64,000 nucleotides of DNA from Paraburkholderia sp. BL25I1N1 (GCF_003002025.1 NZ_PVZB01000014.1:62001-126000), one strand, 5' to 3'; positions 1 through 9,226 are shown, counted from the stretch's first letter. The notes: generated from the sequence alone by a model not told the origin. Numbers and translations: made by a program.

Positions 1-846
1 GCCATCGAGACCGCGCGCCAGGTGCTGCGCGACGGCATGCGCTCGCCGCATATGCGCCGGCTGGAGCGTTTCGCGCTCGGCCCAAGTCTCGGCCAATGCT
101 GCGGCGGCGCGGTGATTCTCGCATTCGAGCGGCTCGATGTGGGCGACCTCGGCTGGATCACGACGCTCGCGAAGCGCGTGGCCGCAGGCCAATCGACGGT
201 GCGTAGCGTATCATTCGGCCCCGCACCGGATGCGGTGATGCTGTCCGACCCCGAGCCGGGCGTCGACGCCGCCGACTGCCTGCTGTGGGACGGCGCCGGT
301 TTCGACGACAGCGGCGCGCTGCTCACCGAAACCATCGCGCCGGGCGACTTCTCGGTTGTGCTGTTCGGCGCCGGCCACGTGGGCGCCGCGCTGGTTCGCG
401 TGCTGGCCACGCTGCCGTGCGCGGTTCGCTGGGTCGACGAACGCGACGCGCAATTTCCGCCCGCGGAAACGCTGCATGCGCCGAACGTGAAGATCGATCC
501 GAACGACGCCCCCGACGAAGCCATCGACCAGGCCGCGCCGAACACGTACTTCATCGTGATGACGCACAACCATGCGCTCGATCTAGAGTTGGCTGAGCGC
601 ATTCTGCGGCGTGGCGACTTCGCGTTCTTCGGCATGATCGGCTCGCATAGCAAGCGCAAGCAGTTCGAACACCGGCTGGCCGCGCGCGGGATCGATCCGT
701 CGTTGATCGCGCGGATGAAGTGCCCGCTAGGCGTGGACGGCATCGTCGACAAGTCGCCGGAGATCATCGCGATCTCGGCGGCGGCGCAGGTGCTTCAGGC
801 CGTCGAGCAGAACGCGGGCGTGCATCACGCCACGCAGACGGTTTGA
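1..846 (+). CDS. xdhC: XdhC-type molybdenum cofactor insertion protein, 5' end cut by window edge
   Basis: The frame is open from base 1, so the N-terminus lies outside the window; the GTG at 22 is internal. XdhC-family proteins bind molybdopterin cofactor, promote its sulfuration and hand it to xanthine dehydrogenase. Visible here are a CCGG cysteine pair in the N-terminal domain and a Rossmann-like stretch (VVLFGAGHVGAALVR) opening the C-terminal XdhC domain, followed by FGMIGSHSKRKQF and CPLG, which are typical of the family. Two further purine-degradation genes follow on the same strand, which fits a xanthine dehydrogenase operon whose xdhAB genes would be upstream. Family assignment is secure; only the missing start is uncertain. 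Confidence 0.93.
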   Translation, partial: AIETARQVLRDGMRSPHMRRLERFALGPSLGQCCGGAVILAFERLDVGDLGWITTLAKRVAAGQSTVRSVSFGPAPDAVMLSDPEPGVDAADCLLWDGAGFDDSGALLTETIAPGDFSVVLFGAGHVGAALVRVLATLPCAVRWVDERDAQFPPAETLHAPNVKIDPNDAPDEAIDQAAPNTYFIVMTHNHALDLELAERILRRGDFAFFGMIGSHSKRKQFEHRLAARGIDPSLIARMKCPLGVDGIVDKSPEIIAISAAAQVLQAVEQNAGVHHATQTV

Positions 847-928
847 TAAACGACACGTGTTCGACACAACGCTCACGCATCCGGCGCGCGATGACTCCAA
901 AAGCGATTCAACAAACTCCTGACCGACC

Positions 929-1981
929 ATGACTACAACGACTGTTACCCCCACACCGCTGGCCGAAAAAACCGCGCTGGCACCGAAGGCCGAGTTGCAC
1001 ATCCATATTGAAGGTTCGCTCGAACCCGAACTGATTTTCGCGCTCGCCGAGCGTAACGGCGTGAAGCTCGCGTACGACTCGATCGACGCCCTGCGCGCCG
1101 CGTATGCGTTCACCGATCTGCAATCGTTCCTCGACATCTACTATGCGGGCGCGAGCGTGCTGCTGCACGAGCAGGACTTCTACGACATGACGATGGCCTA
1201 TGTGGAGCGCTGCCTCGCCGACAACGTGATTCACAGCGAAATCTTCTTCGATCCGCAGACGCACACCGAACGCGGCGTGCCGATCGCGACCGTGGTGGCG
1301 GGCATCGAACGCGCACTCGCCGACGCAGAAAAGCGCGGCATGACGAGCAAGCTGATTCTGTGCTTCCTGCGCCATCTGTCCGAAGAAGACGCGCTCGCCA
1401 CCTTCGAAGAAGCGCGGCCGCTGTTCGAGCAATACAAGCATCGCCTGATCGGCGTCGGTCTCGATTCGTCGGAACGCGGCCATCCGCCTTCAAAGTTCGA
1501 ACGTGTATTCGCCAAGGCGCGCGCGCTCGGCCTCAAACTCGTGGCGCATGCCGGCGAAGAAGGCCCGCCCTCGTATATCTATGAAGCGCTCGATCTGCTG
1601 AAAGTGGACCGCGTCGATCACGGCGTGCGCAGCATCGAAGATCCGGCGCTTGTCACGCGGCTGGCCGATTCACGCGTCGCGCTAACCGTGTGTCCGCTGT
1701 CGAACCTGAAGCTCTGCGTATTCGACGACCTGACCAAGCACACGCTGAAGGACCTGCTCGATCGCGGCGTGGCCGTCACGGTGAATTCCGACGATCCGGC
1801 TTACTTCGGCGGCTACGTGAACGCCAATTATTTCGCCACCATCGACGCGTTGAAGCTCAACGATGCCGAGGTCTACACGATCATCCGCAACAGCTTCGAA
1901 GCGTCGTTCGTCACGCCCGAGCAACGCAGCGAACTGATCGCGAAGCTCGACGCGCACTGGCACCCAAGCGGTCCGCACTGA
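929..1981 (+). CDS. add: adenosine deaminase family protein, probably adenine deaminase
   Basis: A 350-residue zinc hydrolase of the adenosine/adenine deaminase family; it deaminates the 6-amino group of the purine. Metal and catalytic residues are visible: H24 and H26 in ELHIHIEGS, H207 and E210 in VAHAGEE, and D288-D289 in VNSDDPAYF. The segment DSSERGHPPSKF and the CVFDD motif resemble the bacterial adenine-deaminase branch rather than classical Add, so adenine may be the true substrate; this is judged by eye. It follows xdhC by 82 bp and precedes guanine deaminase, so the three probably form a purine salvage/catabolism unit feeding xanthine dehydrogenase. Cytoplasmic, full length. Confidence 0.9.
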   Translation: MTTTTVTPTPLAEKTALAPKAELHIHIEGSLEPELIFALAERNGVKLAYDSIDALRAAYAFTDLQSFLDIYYAGASVLLHEQDFYDMTMAYVERCLADNVIHSEIFFDPQTHTERGVPIATVVAGIERALADAEKRGMTSKLILCFLRHLSEEDALATFEEARPLFEQYKHRLIGVGLDSSERGHPPSKFERVFAKARALGLKLVAHAGEEGPPSYIYEALDLLKVDRVDHGVRSIEDPALVTRLADSRVALTVCPLSNLKLCVFDDLTKHTLKDLLDRGVAVTVNSDDPAYFGGYVNANYFATIDALKLNDAEVYTIIRNSFEASFVTPEQRSELIAKLDAHWHPSGPH

Positions 1982-2086
1982 CGGGCCGAGATATCGCAGC
2001 CGGCGGCGGCACGGGCTCGTGAGTGAGCCGAGGTTTTAACCGTCGTCCGGGCTGTGCAGCTTTCCACAATCGGAGACGGTTTTTCC

Positions 2087-3463
2087 ATGACTCAATCTGC
2101 CAACCCGGCAAAAGCAGCCCAATCGGCCCAAGCGGCATTCCGCGCGCAATTGCTGACCTTCAACGGCGATCCCGCTCAATCGCCCAACGCGGCGGTCTTC
2201 AACGAAGACGGCTTGTTGATCGTCGAAGACGGCCATGTCGTCGCGGCCGGCGCGTATGCCGCCCTCGCGCCGCAACTCGCGCCCGGTACGCAAGTGCAGG
2301 AAATGCGCGACAAGCTGATCGTGCCGGGTTTCATCGATACGCACATTCATTATCCGCAGACGGACATGATCGCCTCGCCGGCGCCGGGTTTGTTGCCGTG
2401 GCTCGAAACGTACACGTTTCCGACCGAGCGCCGCTTCACCGACCCGGCCTACGCGCGCGACACCGCGAGTTTCTTCGTCGACGAACTGCTGGCGTGCGGC
2501 ACGACCACCGCGCTCGTGTATTGCACAGTCCATAAGGAATCGGCCGACGCGCTTTTCACCGAGAGCGAAGCGCGCAATCTGCGCATGGTGGCCGGCAAGG
2601 TGCTGATGGACCGCAACTGCCCCGAGTTCCTGCGCGACACCGCGCAGTCGGGCTATGACGACAGCGCCGAGTTGATCGGCCGCTGGCACAATCGCGGCCG
2701 CCAGATGTACGCGCTCACGCCGCGTTTCGCGCCGACTTCGACCGAAGCGCAACTGGAAGCGTGTGGGGTGCTGGCGGGCAAGAACCCGGACATCTTCATC
2801 CAGAGCCACGTCGCGGAAAACCACGACGAAGTGAAATGGGTCGCCGATCTGTTCCCGGGCCACCGCAGCTATCTGGACATCTACGATCACTACGGTTTGC
2901 TGCGCCGCCGCGCCGTGTACGGCCATTGCATCCACCTCGACGAGGAAGACCGCAAGCGCATGGCGCAGACCGGCACGGTTGCCTCGCATTGCCCGACCTC
3001 GAACCTGTTCCTCGGCAGCGGCCTGTTCGATTTCGACAAGGCCGATGAAGCCGGCATGCCGGTCGCACTGGCGACGGACGTCGGCGGCGGCACCTCGTTC
3101 TCGATGCTGCAGACCATGAACGAGGCGCACAAGGTGGCGCGTCTGGGCGGCCATCATCTGACGGCCACGCGCATGTTCTACCTCGCGACCGCCGGTGCGG
3201 CCGAAGCGCTCGATCTGGCTGACAAGGTCGGCACGCTGAAGCCGAAGTCGGAAGCGGACTTTGTCGTGCTCGATCCGAGCGCAACGCCGCTGCTCGCGCG
3301 CCGCACCGCGCGCACTGAAACGCTGGAAGAGTTGCTGTTCGCGTTCGCGCTGCTCGGCGACGATCGCGCGATCTATGAAACGTATGCGGCCGGCAAGCGC
3401 GTGCACCGCCGTGATGATGCGCGGCAGGCTGCGTCATCGGGCGCAGCGAGGATCGCGGCTTGA
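2087..3463 (+). CDS. guaD: guanine deaminase
   Basis: Converts guanine to xanthine and ammonia. The 458-residue protein has the amidohydrolase metal motif PGFIDTHIH (H86, H88), the guanine-deaminase signature with PWLETYTFPTE, SHVAEN, GHCIHL and SHCPTSN, and a late catalytic Asp in ATDVGGG. Start chosen at ATG 2087, which has GGAGA upstream; a longer reading from GTG 2054 would run through that ribosome-binding site and is less likely. It lies about 100 bp after the deaminase gene and ends at a strong hairpin, so it is probably the last gene of the purine run. The product would be the substrate of the xanthine dehydrogenase served by XdhC. Confidence 0.95.
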   Translation: MTQSANPAKAAQSAQAAFRAQLLTFNGDPAQSPNAAVFNEDGLLIVEDGHVVAAGAYAALAPQLAPGTQVQEMRDKLIVPGFIDTHIHYPQTDMIASPAPGLLPWLETYTFPTERRFTDPAYARDTASFFVDELLACGTTTALVYCTVHKESADALFTESEARNLRMVAGKVLMDRNCPEFLRDTAQSGYDDSAELIGRWHNRGRQMYALTPRFAPTSTEAQLEACGVLAGKNPDIFIQSHVAENHDEVKWVADLFPGHRSYLDIYDHYGLLRRRAVYGHCIHLDEEDRKRMAQTGTVASHCPTSNLFLGSGLFDFDKADEAGMPVALATDVGGGTSFSMLQTMNEAHKVARLGGHHLTATRMFYLATAGAAEALDLADKVGTLKPKSEADFVVLDPSATPLLARRTARTETLEELLFAFALLGDDRAIYETYAAGKRVHRRDDARQAASSGAARIAA

Positions 3464-3492
3464 TTTGCTTGATTTGCACGGCTGAATGAAGA

Positions 3493-3524
3493 AACGGCGC
3501 TTCGATAACGAAGCGCCGTTTTTA
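3493..3524. terminator. bidirectional rho-independent terminator between guaD and the FAD oxidoreductase
   Basis: A perfect 12-bp stem (AACGGCGCTTCG) with an ATAA loop is followed by TTTATT on the plus strand and TTTCTTC on the minus strand. It sits between two convergent genes and can serve both. Confidence 0.88.
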
Positions 3525-3571
3525 TTCGTGCCTAATTCGTGCCTACCGTGCAGCCCGCCCCGCACAGCTTA

Positions 3572-4819
3572 TCAACGCTGCTGCATGCACACCTCATGCA
3601 ACGCATTCAACCGCCGCACCGGATCGGCGACATATGGGTTCGACTCATCCCACGCATAACCCGCCAGCACCGAACTGATCATGCGGCGAATCGACGGCGT
3701 CTGCTCCGGATAGAAAATTATGTCCTGCAACGCACCCGAATACCAGCGCTCCACAAAAGCGCGGAACGTATCGATGCCCTTGCGCAACGGCACGTCGTAA
3801 GCGGTCGACCAGTCGACCTGTTCGCCGTCCAGTTGACGATTCAAGGTTTCCACTGCGAGATGCGCCGAGCGCAACGCAATCGTCACGCCGGACGAAAACA
3901 CCGGATCGAGAAACTCGCCCGCATTGCCGAGCAGCGCGTAACCCGGCCCATGCAGACGCTCCACGTTCGCCGCATAGCCGCCGATGTGGCGAACCGGCAT
4001 CAGGAACGGCGCGTTGCCGATCAAACGATTCAGCGTCGGCTCCTGCTGGATCAGCGCGCGCAGCTTCGCGTCGCGCTCCGCATCCGGCACGTCGAGGAAA
4101 CTCGCCTCGGCGACACATCCCACCGACGAACGTCCGCCCGCCAGCGGAATCATCCAGAACCACACATCGCGGTGCCCCGGGTGCGTCGCCACGCAAATCT
4201 TGTTGCGGTCGGTCACGCCGAATGGAATGCCGTCCTGCACGTGCGTGAAGATCGCGGCGCGCGTGGGCATGCGCGTCGGCGCTTCGAGGTTCAGCAGGCG
4301 CGGCAACACGCGGCCGAAGCCGCTTGCATCGAACACGAAACGCGCTTCGATCTGATACGCGTGATCCGCTTCGTCGATCACATCGACCAAAGGCGTGGCG
4401 CCGGTATGAACCGCGCGCACCGCGTGGCCGAAGCGCACCTCGGCGCCCTGCTCCGCCGCGCAGCGAATCAGAATGTCGTCGAATACCGCGCGTTCCACCT
4501 GATAGGTGGTGCCCCAGCCCGGCGAGTGCTTGTCGCGGAAGTCGAACGCCGACGACTGGTCGCGATACACGAAATGCGCGCCATTCTTGTACTGGAAGCC
4601 CGCTTCGACCACGGCCTGCAGCATGCCGGCCTCTTCGAGGTAGGCCATGCTTTGCGGCAGCAGGCTCTCGCCGATGGAAAAGCGCGGGAAGTGCTGGCGT
4701 TCCAGCACGAGCGCGGTGCGCCCGGACTTGCGCAGCAAGGCTGCCGCCACCGCGCCCGCCGGTCCGGCGCCGATGATCACGACATCCACTGTCGTGCGCT
4801 TTGAAGAATGTGTACTCAA
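3572..4819 (-). CDS. FAD-dependent oxidoreductase (tryptophan-halogenase/geranylgeranyl-reductase-like) of the polyene cluster
   Basis: A 415-residue flavoprotein with an N-terminal GAGPAG dinucleotide fold (G17-G22), the FPRFSIGESLLP segment typical of the halogenase/geranylgeranyl-reductase superfamily, and GFGRVLPR and GNAGEFLDPVFSSG for FAD binding. True flavin-dependent tryptophan halogenases carry a WxWxIP motif; WFWMIPLAGGRSSVG here is close, so halogenation cannot be excluded, but homologues in aryl-polyene clusters are usually regarded as oxidoreductases or hydroxylases that tailor the aryl head. It is the distal member of the cluster, transcribed away from the methyltransferase (135 bp between starts). 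Family assignment good; substrate not known. Confidence 0.82.
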   Translation of the reverse strand: MSTHSSKRTTVDVVIIGAGPAGAVAAALLRKSGRTALVLERQHFPRFSIGESLLPQSMAYLEEAGMLQAVVEAGFQYKNGAHFVYRDQSSAFDFRDKHSPGWGTTYQVERAVFDDILIRCAAEQGAEVRFGHAVRAVHTGATPLVDVIDEADHAYQIEARFVFDASGFGRVLPRLLNLEAPTRMPTRAAIFTHVQDGIPFGVTDRNKICVATHPGHRDVWFWMIPLAGGRSSVGCVAEASFLDVPDAERDAKLRALIQQEPTLNRLIGNAPFLMPVRHIGGYAANVERLHGPGYALLGNAGEFLDPVFSSGVTIALRSAHLAVETLNRQLDGEQVDWSTAYDVPLRKGIDTFRAFVERWYSGALQDIIFYPEQTPSIRRMISSVLAGYAWDESNPYVADPVRRLNALHEVCMQQR

Positions 4820-4954
4820 AATTGCCTCAATCGTTTGGCTTGCCCGGAGCAGCGTTTCGCTGCATCCTTACGTCTCGTTACAACTACGCTTTAACGCCCC
4901 GAAGGATGTCTTCAGGGCGGGTACAGCAAGACGCCATTTCGCGGGGAGCCCAGC

Positions 4955-5683
4955 GTGTCGCCATCCGAAACATCCAGTGTGCCTTTCGTGCCGGAAACGG
5001 CTTTCGGGATCTGGTTCCTGCGTACCTATACCTGGGAACATCATGTGCTGCGGGTCGCCATCAACGACCTCAAACGCCTGATCGATACGCCCTTGCCCGA
5101 GGCGCCGGTGATCGTCGACGTCGGCTGCGGCCAGGGCATTTCCTTCCGTCTGCTCGCGCAGGCGTTCAAGCCGCGCCGCCTTGTCGGCATCGACTTCCAC
5201 GAGCCGTCGCTGGCGCTTGCCGCTCAGGCCGCGAGCGCCTGCCGTGACAAGCTGGCAGATATCGAACTGCTGCACGGCGACTGCGCGAAACTGCCGCTGC
5301 CCGACGCAAGCGCCGATATCGTGTTCTGCCATCAAACTTTCCACCACCTCGTCGAGCAGGACCGCGCGCTCGCCGAGTTCCACCGCGTGCTCAAACCGGG
5401 CGGCGTGTTGCTATTCGCCGAATCCACCGACGCGTACATCAAATCGTGGGTGATCCGGCTGCTGTTCCGCCACCCGATGCACGTGCAAAAGAGCGCCGAC
5501 GGCTACCTCGACATGATCCGGCGCGGCGGCTTTCACTTCAGCGAGCGCAACGTGTCCCTGCCCTATCTCTGGTGGAGCCGCGCGAAAGACTTCGGTCTGT
5601 TCGAACGGCTCGGGCTGTCTCATCCGCAACCCGGCAAGCGTCGGGAAACGCTGGTCAATGTCGCGGCGGTCAAAACCAGTTAA
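4955..5683 (+). CDS. class I SAM-dependent methyltransferase of the polyene cluster
   Basis: 242 residues with the SAM-binding motif I VDVGCGQG (residues 54-61), an acidic motif II at VGIDFHE and a post-motif HGDCAKLPLPDASAD, so a UbiE/Methyltransf_11-type fold. The GTG start at 4955 is supported by GGGGAG about 7 nt upstream. It is the only plus-strand gene inside the cluster and is divergent from the FAD oxidoreductase, suggesting both are controlled from the 135-bp shared promoter region. Methyltransferases at this position in aryl-polyene clusters are thought to methylate the aryl ring or its hydroxyl; that role is inferred from context. Confidence 0.8.
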   Translation: MSPSETSSVPFVPETAFGIWFLRTYTWEHHVLRVAINDLKRLIDTPLPEAPVIVDVGCGQGISFRLLAQAFKPRRLVGIDFHEPSLALAAQAASACRDKLADIELLHGDCAKLPLPDASADIVFCHQTFHHLVEQDRALAEFHRVLKPGGVLLFAESTDAYIKSWVIRLLFRHPMHVQKSADGYLDMIRRGGFHFSERNVSLPYLWWSRAKDFGLFERLGLSHPQPGKRRETLVNVAAVKTS

Positions 5684-5722
5684 TACGCAGCAAGGCACGC
5701 GCCTGATGCGATAAAACAGCGC

Positions 5723-5742
5723 AAGGCGGCGTACACCGCCTT
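5723..5742. terminator. hairpin between the methyltransferase and the convergent exported-protein gene
   Basis: A 7-bp stem AAGGCGG/CCGCCTT with a 6-nt loop sits between convergent gene ends. The T-tract is poor on both strands, so it may be a weak bidirectional terminator. Confidence 0.45.
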
Positions 5743-5798
5743 CCTGCTTGCCTCGCGCGCATGCGCACTTCTCCGCGCTGATTTGCGCGGACCCATTC

Positions 5799-6242
5799 TT
5801 ACTTGCGCAGCGTCACCACTTCGCCCGTCAACGCGACGCCGGCAACCACCGCGCCGGCGCCGCAAGTGTACTCGGTGGCGCTCTCGCGCAATTCGTTCTT
5901 GTAGTTGCTCTTGATGTTGATCACGGCGTTGCCGCCTTCCTTACGCGCGCGTTCCTGCAACTCGATCACCGCGGAGAGAAACACGTGCTGGCAGGCTTGC
6001 AAATCGCTCTTGCCGAACGCGTTGGTCTTCTTGTTGGTGGCGAATTCGCCTATCGTCTTCACGACAGCCGGATGGCGCTGGCCCGCGAAATACAGCCCGA
6101 TGTCCTCGCTCACTTTGCCCGGTTCGCTTTGCAAAGCCTGCTCGACCGGAAAGTAGCTGACCGTATCGCGAGCGAAAGCCGGCGCAGCGCTCAGCGTGGC
6201 AAACGAAGCAAACAATGCAGTAAACAGCAGATGGCGTTTCAT
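5799..6242 (-). CDS. small exported protein of the polyene cluster
   Basis: 147 residues starting with a clear Sec signal peptide (MKRHLLFTALF...; predicted cleavage after AFA at about residue 24). The mature part has the same layout as the lipoprotein encoded just upstream: a Y/V-YF-GQ-HP segment, a central amphipathic helix with one Cys (LQACQH), an NAVINI strand and a C-terminal EYTCGAGAV. Small proteins of this kind, often mis-annotated in databases as excinuclease ABC subunit A, are regular members of aryl-polyene clusters; the function is unknown. The two conserved cysteines in an exported protein may form a disulfide (inference). Last gene of the long minus-strand operon. Confidence 0.75.
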   Translation of the reverse strand: MKRHLLFTALFASFATLSAAPAFARDTVSYFPVEQALQSEPGKVSEDIGLYFAGQRHPAVVKTIGEFATNKKTNAFGKSDLQACQHVFLSAVIELQERARKEGGNAVINIKSNYKNELRESATEYTCGAGAVVAGVALTGEVVTLRK

Positions 6243-6302
6243 TGAGACTCCTTGGTGGTTGTTGTTGCTCTGTGAGTTCTATTTCAATCAGCCTGGTTCG
6301 GC

Positions 6303-6725
6303 TCAGTTCGATTCCAGCACGACGAGCTGACCGCTCACCGCAATCGCGGCGGCGCTCGGACTCACGCCGCAGGTGAATTCCGTCGACGAGTTGCTCTCGG
6401 TGCTATGAAAACGCGTCGACACATCGATCACGGCATTGGCGTGGCGTTCGTTGGCCGCCGCGCGCAGTTTGCGCACCGCTTCGACAAGCGCTTCGTGGCA
6501 GGCGTCGTCGGGATCCGCGACCTTGCGCGCGATCCGCACGGAGTACGACACGTCGCCCAACCTGCTCTTGACCGCCGGGTGATCCTGCTGACCGAAATAC
6601 ACCGGCACGTTGCCGCGCGATTCGCCGCCGGCCGCGGCGAGCGGCAGCGACTTCACCTGCGTGGCGCAACCCGTCAGGGTCAGCGCCATGACTGCCAGCG
6701 CACCCAATACACCTGTTCTTTTCAT
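6303..6725 (-). CDS. small lipoprotein of the polyene cluster, paralogue of its neighbour
   Basis: 140 residues with a lipobox LTGC (C20), so probably anchored in a membrane as a lipoprotein. The ATG at 6725 is preferred over the GTG at 6734 because GAGGGTG lies directly upstream of it. The mature part parallels the downstream protein: VYFGQQDHPAVKSRLG matches LYFAGQRHPAVVKTIG, and both have a single central Cys (DDACHEA) and a C-terminal EFTCG motif. The two are probably the products of an old duplication and may work together in the envelope on polyene transport or anchoring. Function unknown; only 60 bp separate the pair. Confidence 0.75.
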   Translation of the reverse strand: MKRTGVLGALAVMALTLTGCATQVKSLPLAAAGGESRGNVPVYFGQQDHPAVKSRLGDVSYSVRIARKVADPDDACHEALVEAVRKLRAAANERHANAVIDVSTRFHSTESNSSTEFTCGVSPSAAAIAVSGQLVVLESN

Positions 6726-6761
6726 TCTTATCACCCTCGTTTTATTAAAGTCGCGACCGTT

Positions 6762-8003
6762 TCAGCCGCCCTGCCATGCTTCGAACACCAAACTCGCGCA
6801 ACTGCCGCCAAACCCGTATGACACCGACATCGCCGTGCCGATGCGCGCGTCGCGCGTCGTGCGCACGAGCGGCATGCCGTCGAGCGCCGGCTCCGGCGTG
6901 TCGATATCCGCCGTACCCGCAATGAAGCCGTCGCGCATCATCAGCAGTGTGTAGATCGCCTCGTGCGCGCCGCACGCGCCAAGCGGATGCCCGGTCATGC
7001 CCTTGGTCGACGAAAACGCCGGCACGCGATGGTCGAACGCCGCGCCGAACACCTCCTTCAACGCGTGCAGTTCTTCCAGGTCGCCAAGTGGGGTCGACGG
7101 TGCGTGTGTGTTGATGTAGTCGGGCCGCTTGCCCGCTTCGTTCAGCGCGCCGCGCATGGCACGCGCGATCCCCGCCGCGCGCGGCGTGACCATGCCTGCG
7201 CTATCCGTGCAGTCGCCGAATCCTGTGAGCTCCGCGTAGATCCGCGCGCCGCGTGCGAGCGCGTGATCGAGTGCTTCGAGCACCAGCACGCCGCCGCCCG
7301 ACGCAATCACAAAACCGTCGCGCTCCGTGTCGTAGGGGCGCGACGCCGTCTGCGGCGTGTCGTTGAAGCGGCGCGACAATGCGCCCATCGCGTCGAACAT
7401 CAGCGTCATGTTGTCGTGCAACGATTCGCTGCCGCCGGCCAGCACGATCTGCTGGCGGCCGGTCTGAATCAGTTGCATCGCCTGGCCGATCGCGAGCGCC
7501 GAAGTCGTGCACGCCGACGACGGCGAGTAGCTGACGCCTTCGAGCCCGAACACTTGCGCGACGTTGGCCGACGCGGTGCTGCTCATCGCATGCGGCACGA
7601 CGTAGGGCGGCACTTTCTCGACGCCGCGCGTGTTGGCGACAGTCATGGCCGCGTCGTAGCTCAGCATGTTGCCGACGCCCGAACCGATCACCGTGCCCGC
7701 GCGCGGTGAGCGCAAGTGCGCCGGGTCGAGCCCGGCGTCGTTGATCGCCTTGCGCGCGGCATGACACGCAAACCGCGCTGTGTCGCCCATGAAGCGTTCG
7801 AGCTTGCGCTCGAACGGCGTCTCATGCGCGACTGACGCAACGCCCGCGACCTGCGAGCCGAAGCCGCGCTCGCGCCATGCCTCGATCCGCTCGATTCGCG
7901 AGCGGCCCGCGCGCAACGCTGCGGAAACATCATCGAGCGTATTGCCGAGACACGACACGATGCCCATGCCGGTCACGACCACGCGCTGCATCGCGACGCT
8001 CAT
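6762..8003 (-). CDS. beta-ketoacyl-ACP synthase (KAS II type) of the polyene cluster
   Basis: 413-residue ketosynthase. The catalytic triad is present: C165 in SSACTTSAL, H299 in INTHAPSTP and H338 in KGMTGHPLG, with K333. The usual NAHGTST box is altered to NTHAPST, a departure also seen in some type II PKS-like enzymes and worth noting for chain-length or partner specificity. ATG 8003 overlaps the stop of the preceding ketosynthase (ATGA), which supports this start against the longer reading to 8210. It would condense malonyl-ACP onto the growing polyene. Three ketosynthases plus a chain-length factor are present in this operon; which of them pairs with the factor cannot be read from sequence alone. 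Confidence 0.9.
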   Translation of the reverse strand: MSVAMQRVVVTGMGIVSCLGNTLDDVSAALRAGRSRIERIEAWRERGFGSQVAGVASVAHETPFERKLERFMGDTARFACHAARKAINDAGLDPAHLRSPRAGTVIGSGVGNMLSYDAAMTVANTRGVEKVPPYVVPHAMSSTASANVAQVFGLEGVSYSPSSACTTSALAIGQAMQLIQTGRQQIVLAGGSESLHDNMTLMFDAMGALSRRFNDTPQTASRPYDTERDGFVIASGGGVLVLEALDHALARGARIYAELTGFGDCTDSAGMVTPRAAGIARAMRGALNEAGKRPDYINTHAPSTPLGDLEELHALKEVFGAAFDHRVPAFSSTKGMTGHPLGACGAHEAIYTLLMMRDGFIAGTADIDTPEPALDGMPLVRTTRDARIGTAMSVSYGFGGSCASLVFEAWQGG

Positions 8004-9226
8004 CGAACGCGCCTGAAAATCAGCGATGTGTTGATGCCACCGAACGCGAAGTTGTTGCTCATCACATACTCGGCGTCGATTTCGCGGCCCGTGCCGACGA
8101 TGTAATCGAGCGGCGCGCAGGCCGGATCGACATTCTCCAGGTTCAAGGTCGGCGCATACCAGTTGCGCTTCATCATCTCGATGGTCCACCACGCTTCGAG
8201 CGCGCCGCACGCGCCGAGCGTGTGGCCGACGTAACTCTTGAGCGAGCTGATCGGCATGCGCGCGCCGAAGGTCTGCGCGGTCGCATGGCTTTCGGCAATG
8301 TCGCCGCGATCCGTCGAGGTGCCGTGCGCGTTCACATACGCGATTGCTTCAGGCGGCAGTTGCGCGTCGTCGAGGGCGAGCCGCATCGCGAGCGCCATGG
8401 TTTCGGCGGTCGGCTGGGTCATATGCGCGCCGTCCGAGTTGCAGCCGAAGCCGACAATCTCCGCGTGAATCCGCGCGCCGCGCGACACCGCATGTTCATA
8501 TTCTTCGAGCACCAGCGTGGCCGCGCCTTCGCCGACCACGAGGCCGTCGCGTGCGGCGTCGAATGGACGCGGTGTCAGATGCGGCTCGTCGTTGCGCGTG
8601 CTGGTGGCGTACAGCGTGTCGAACACGGCGACCGCCGGCCCCGACAATTCCTCCGCGCCGCCCGCCAACATCAGTGTCTGCTTGCCGCTCTGGATCGCTT
8701 CATACGCATAGCCGATCGCCTGGCTGCCCGACGCGCACGCGCACGAGGTCGGAATGATCCGCCCTTTCAGGTCCCAGAACAGGCTGACGTTGACCGCGGT
8801 GGTATGCGGCATCATCTGCACGTAGCTGTTCGACGTGACGTCGCTCATCGAGCCGGTTTCGAGCATCGTGCCAAACGCGCGGATCGGCTGCACCGAGCCC
8901 GACGATGAACCATACGCGACGCCCATGCGGCCGTCCTTGATGGTGTCGTCGTCGGCGAGGCCCGCGTCGGCGAGCGCCAGTTCGCTGGCGCGCACCGAGT
9001 ACATCGACACCGGACCCATCGAACGCGTCTTCTTGCGCGGATAATGCGCGGGCGTCGTGAAGCCTGGCAGCGGACACGCGAGCCGCGTATGCAGCGATTC
9101 GAAGTAATCCCACTCGGGCATGCGGCGCACGGCGTTCACGCCGCTCTTCAAGCGCGCTTCGATCACGTCCCAGCTATCGCCCAACGCCGTGACGCCACCC
9201 ATGCCGGTTATGACGACGCGCTTCAT
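8000..9226 (-). CDS. beta-ketoacyl-ACP synthase (KAS II type) of the polyene cluster
   Basis: 408-residue ketosynthase beginning MKRVVITGMG. The triad is intact: C164 in SCACASGSQ, H301 in VNAHGTSTD and H335 in KSYVGHTLG, with K330; these are closer to canonical FabF motifs than those of the downstream paralogue. Start overlaps the stop of the ketoreductase gene (TGATG) and its own stop overlaps the next start, so translation along the operon is coupled. Predicted to carry out Claisen condensations in polyene extension in the cytoplasm. Confidence 0.92.
   Translation of the reverse strand: MKRVVITGMGGVTALGDSWDVIEARLKSGVNAVRRMPEWDYFESLHTRLACPLPGFTTPAHYPRKKTRSMGPVSMYSVRASELALADAGLADDDTIKDGRMGVAYGSSSGSVQPIRAFGTMLETGSMSDVTSNSYVQMMPHTTAVNVSLFWDLKGRIIPTSCACASGSQAIGYAYEAIQSGKQTLMLAGGAEELSGPAVAVFDTLYATSTRNDEPHLTPRPFDAARDGLVVGEGAATLVLEEYEHAVSRGARIHAEIVGFGCNSDGAHMTQPTAETMALAMRLALDDAQLPPEAIAYVNAHGTSTDRGDIAESHATAQTFGARMPISSLKSYVGHTLGACGALEAWWTIEMMKRNWYAPTLNLENVDPACAPLDYIVGTGREIDAEYVMSNNFAFGGINTSLIFRRVR

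Noticed and set aside
3539..4804. 421-residue plus-strand ORF
   Set aside because: Exact antisense of the FAD oxidoreductase; Arg/His/Ala-rich shadow frame with no start signal.
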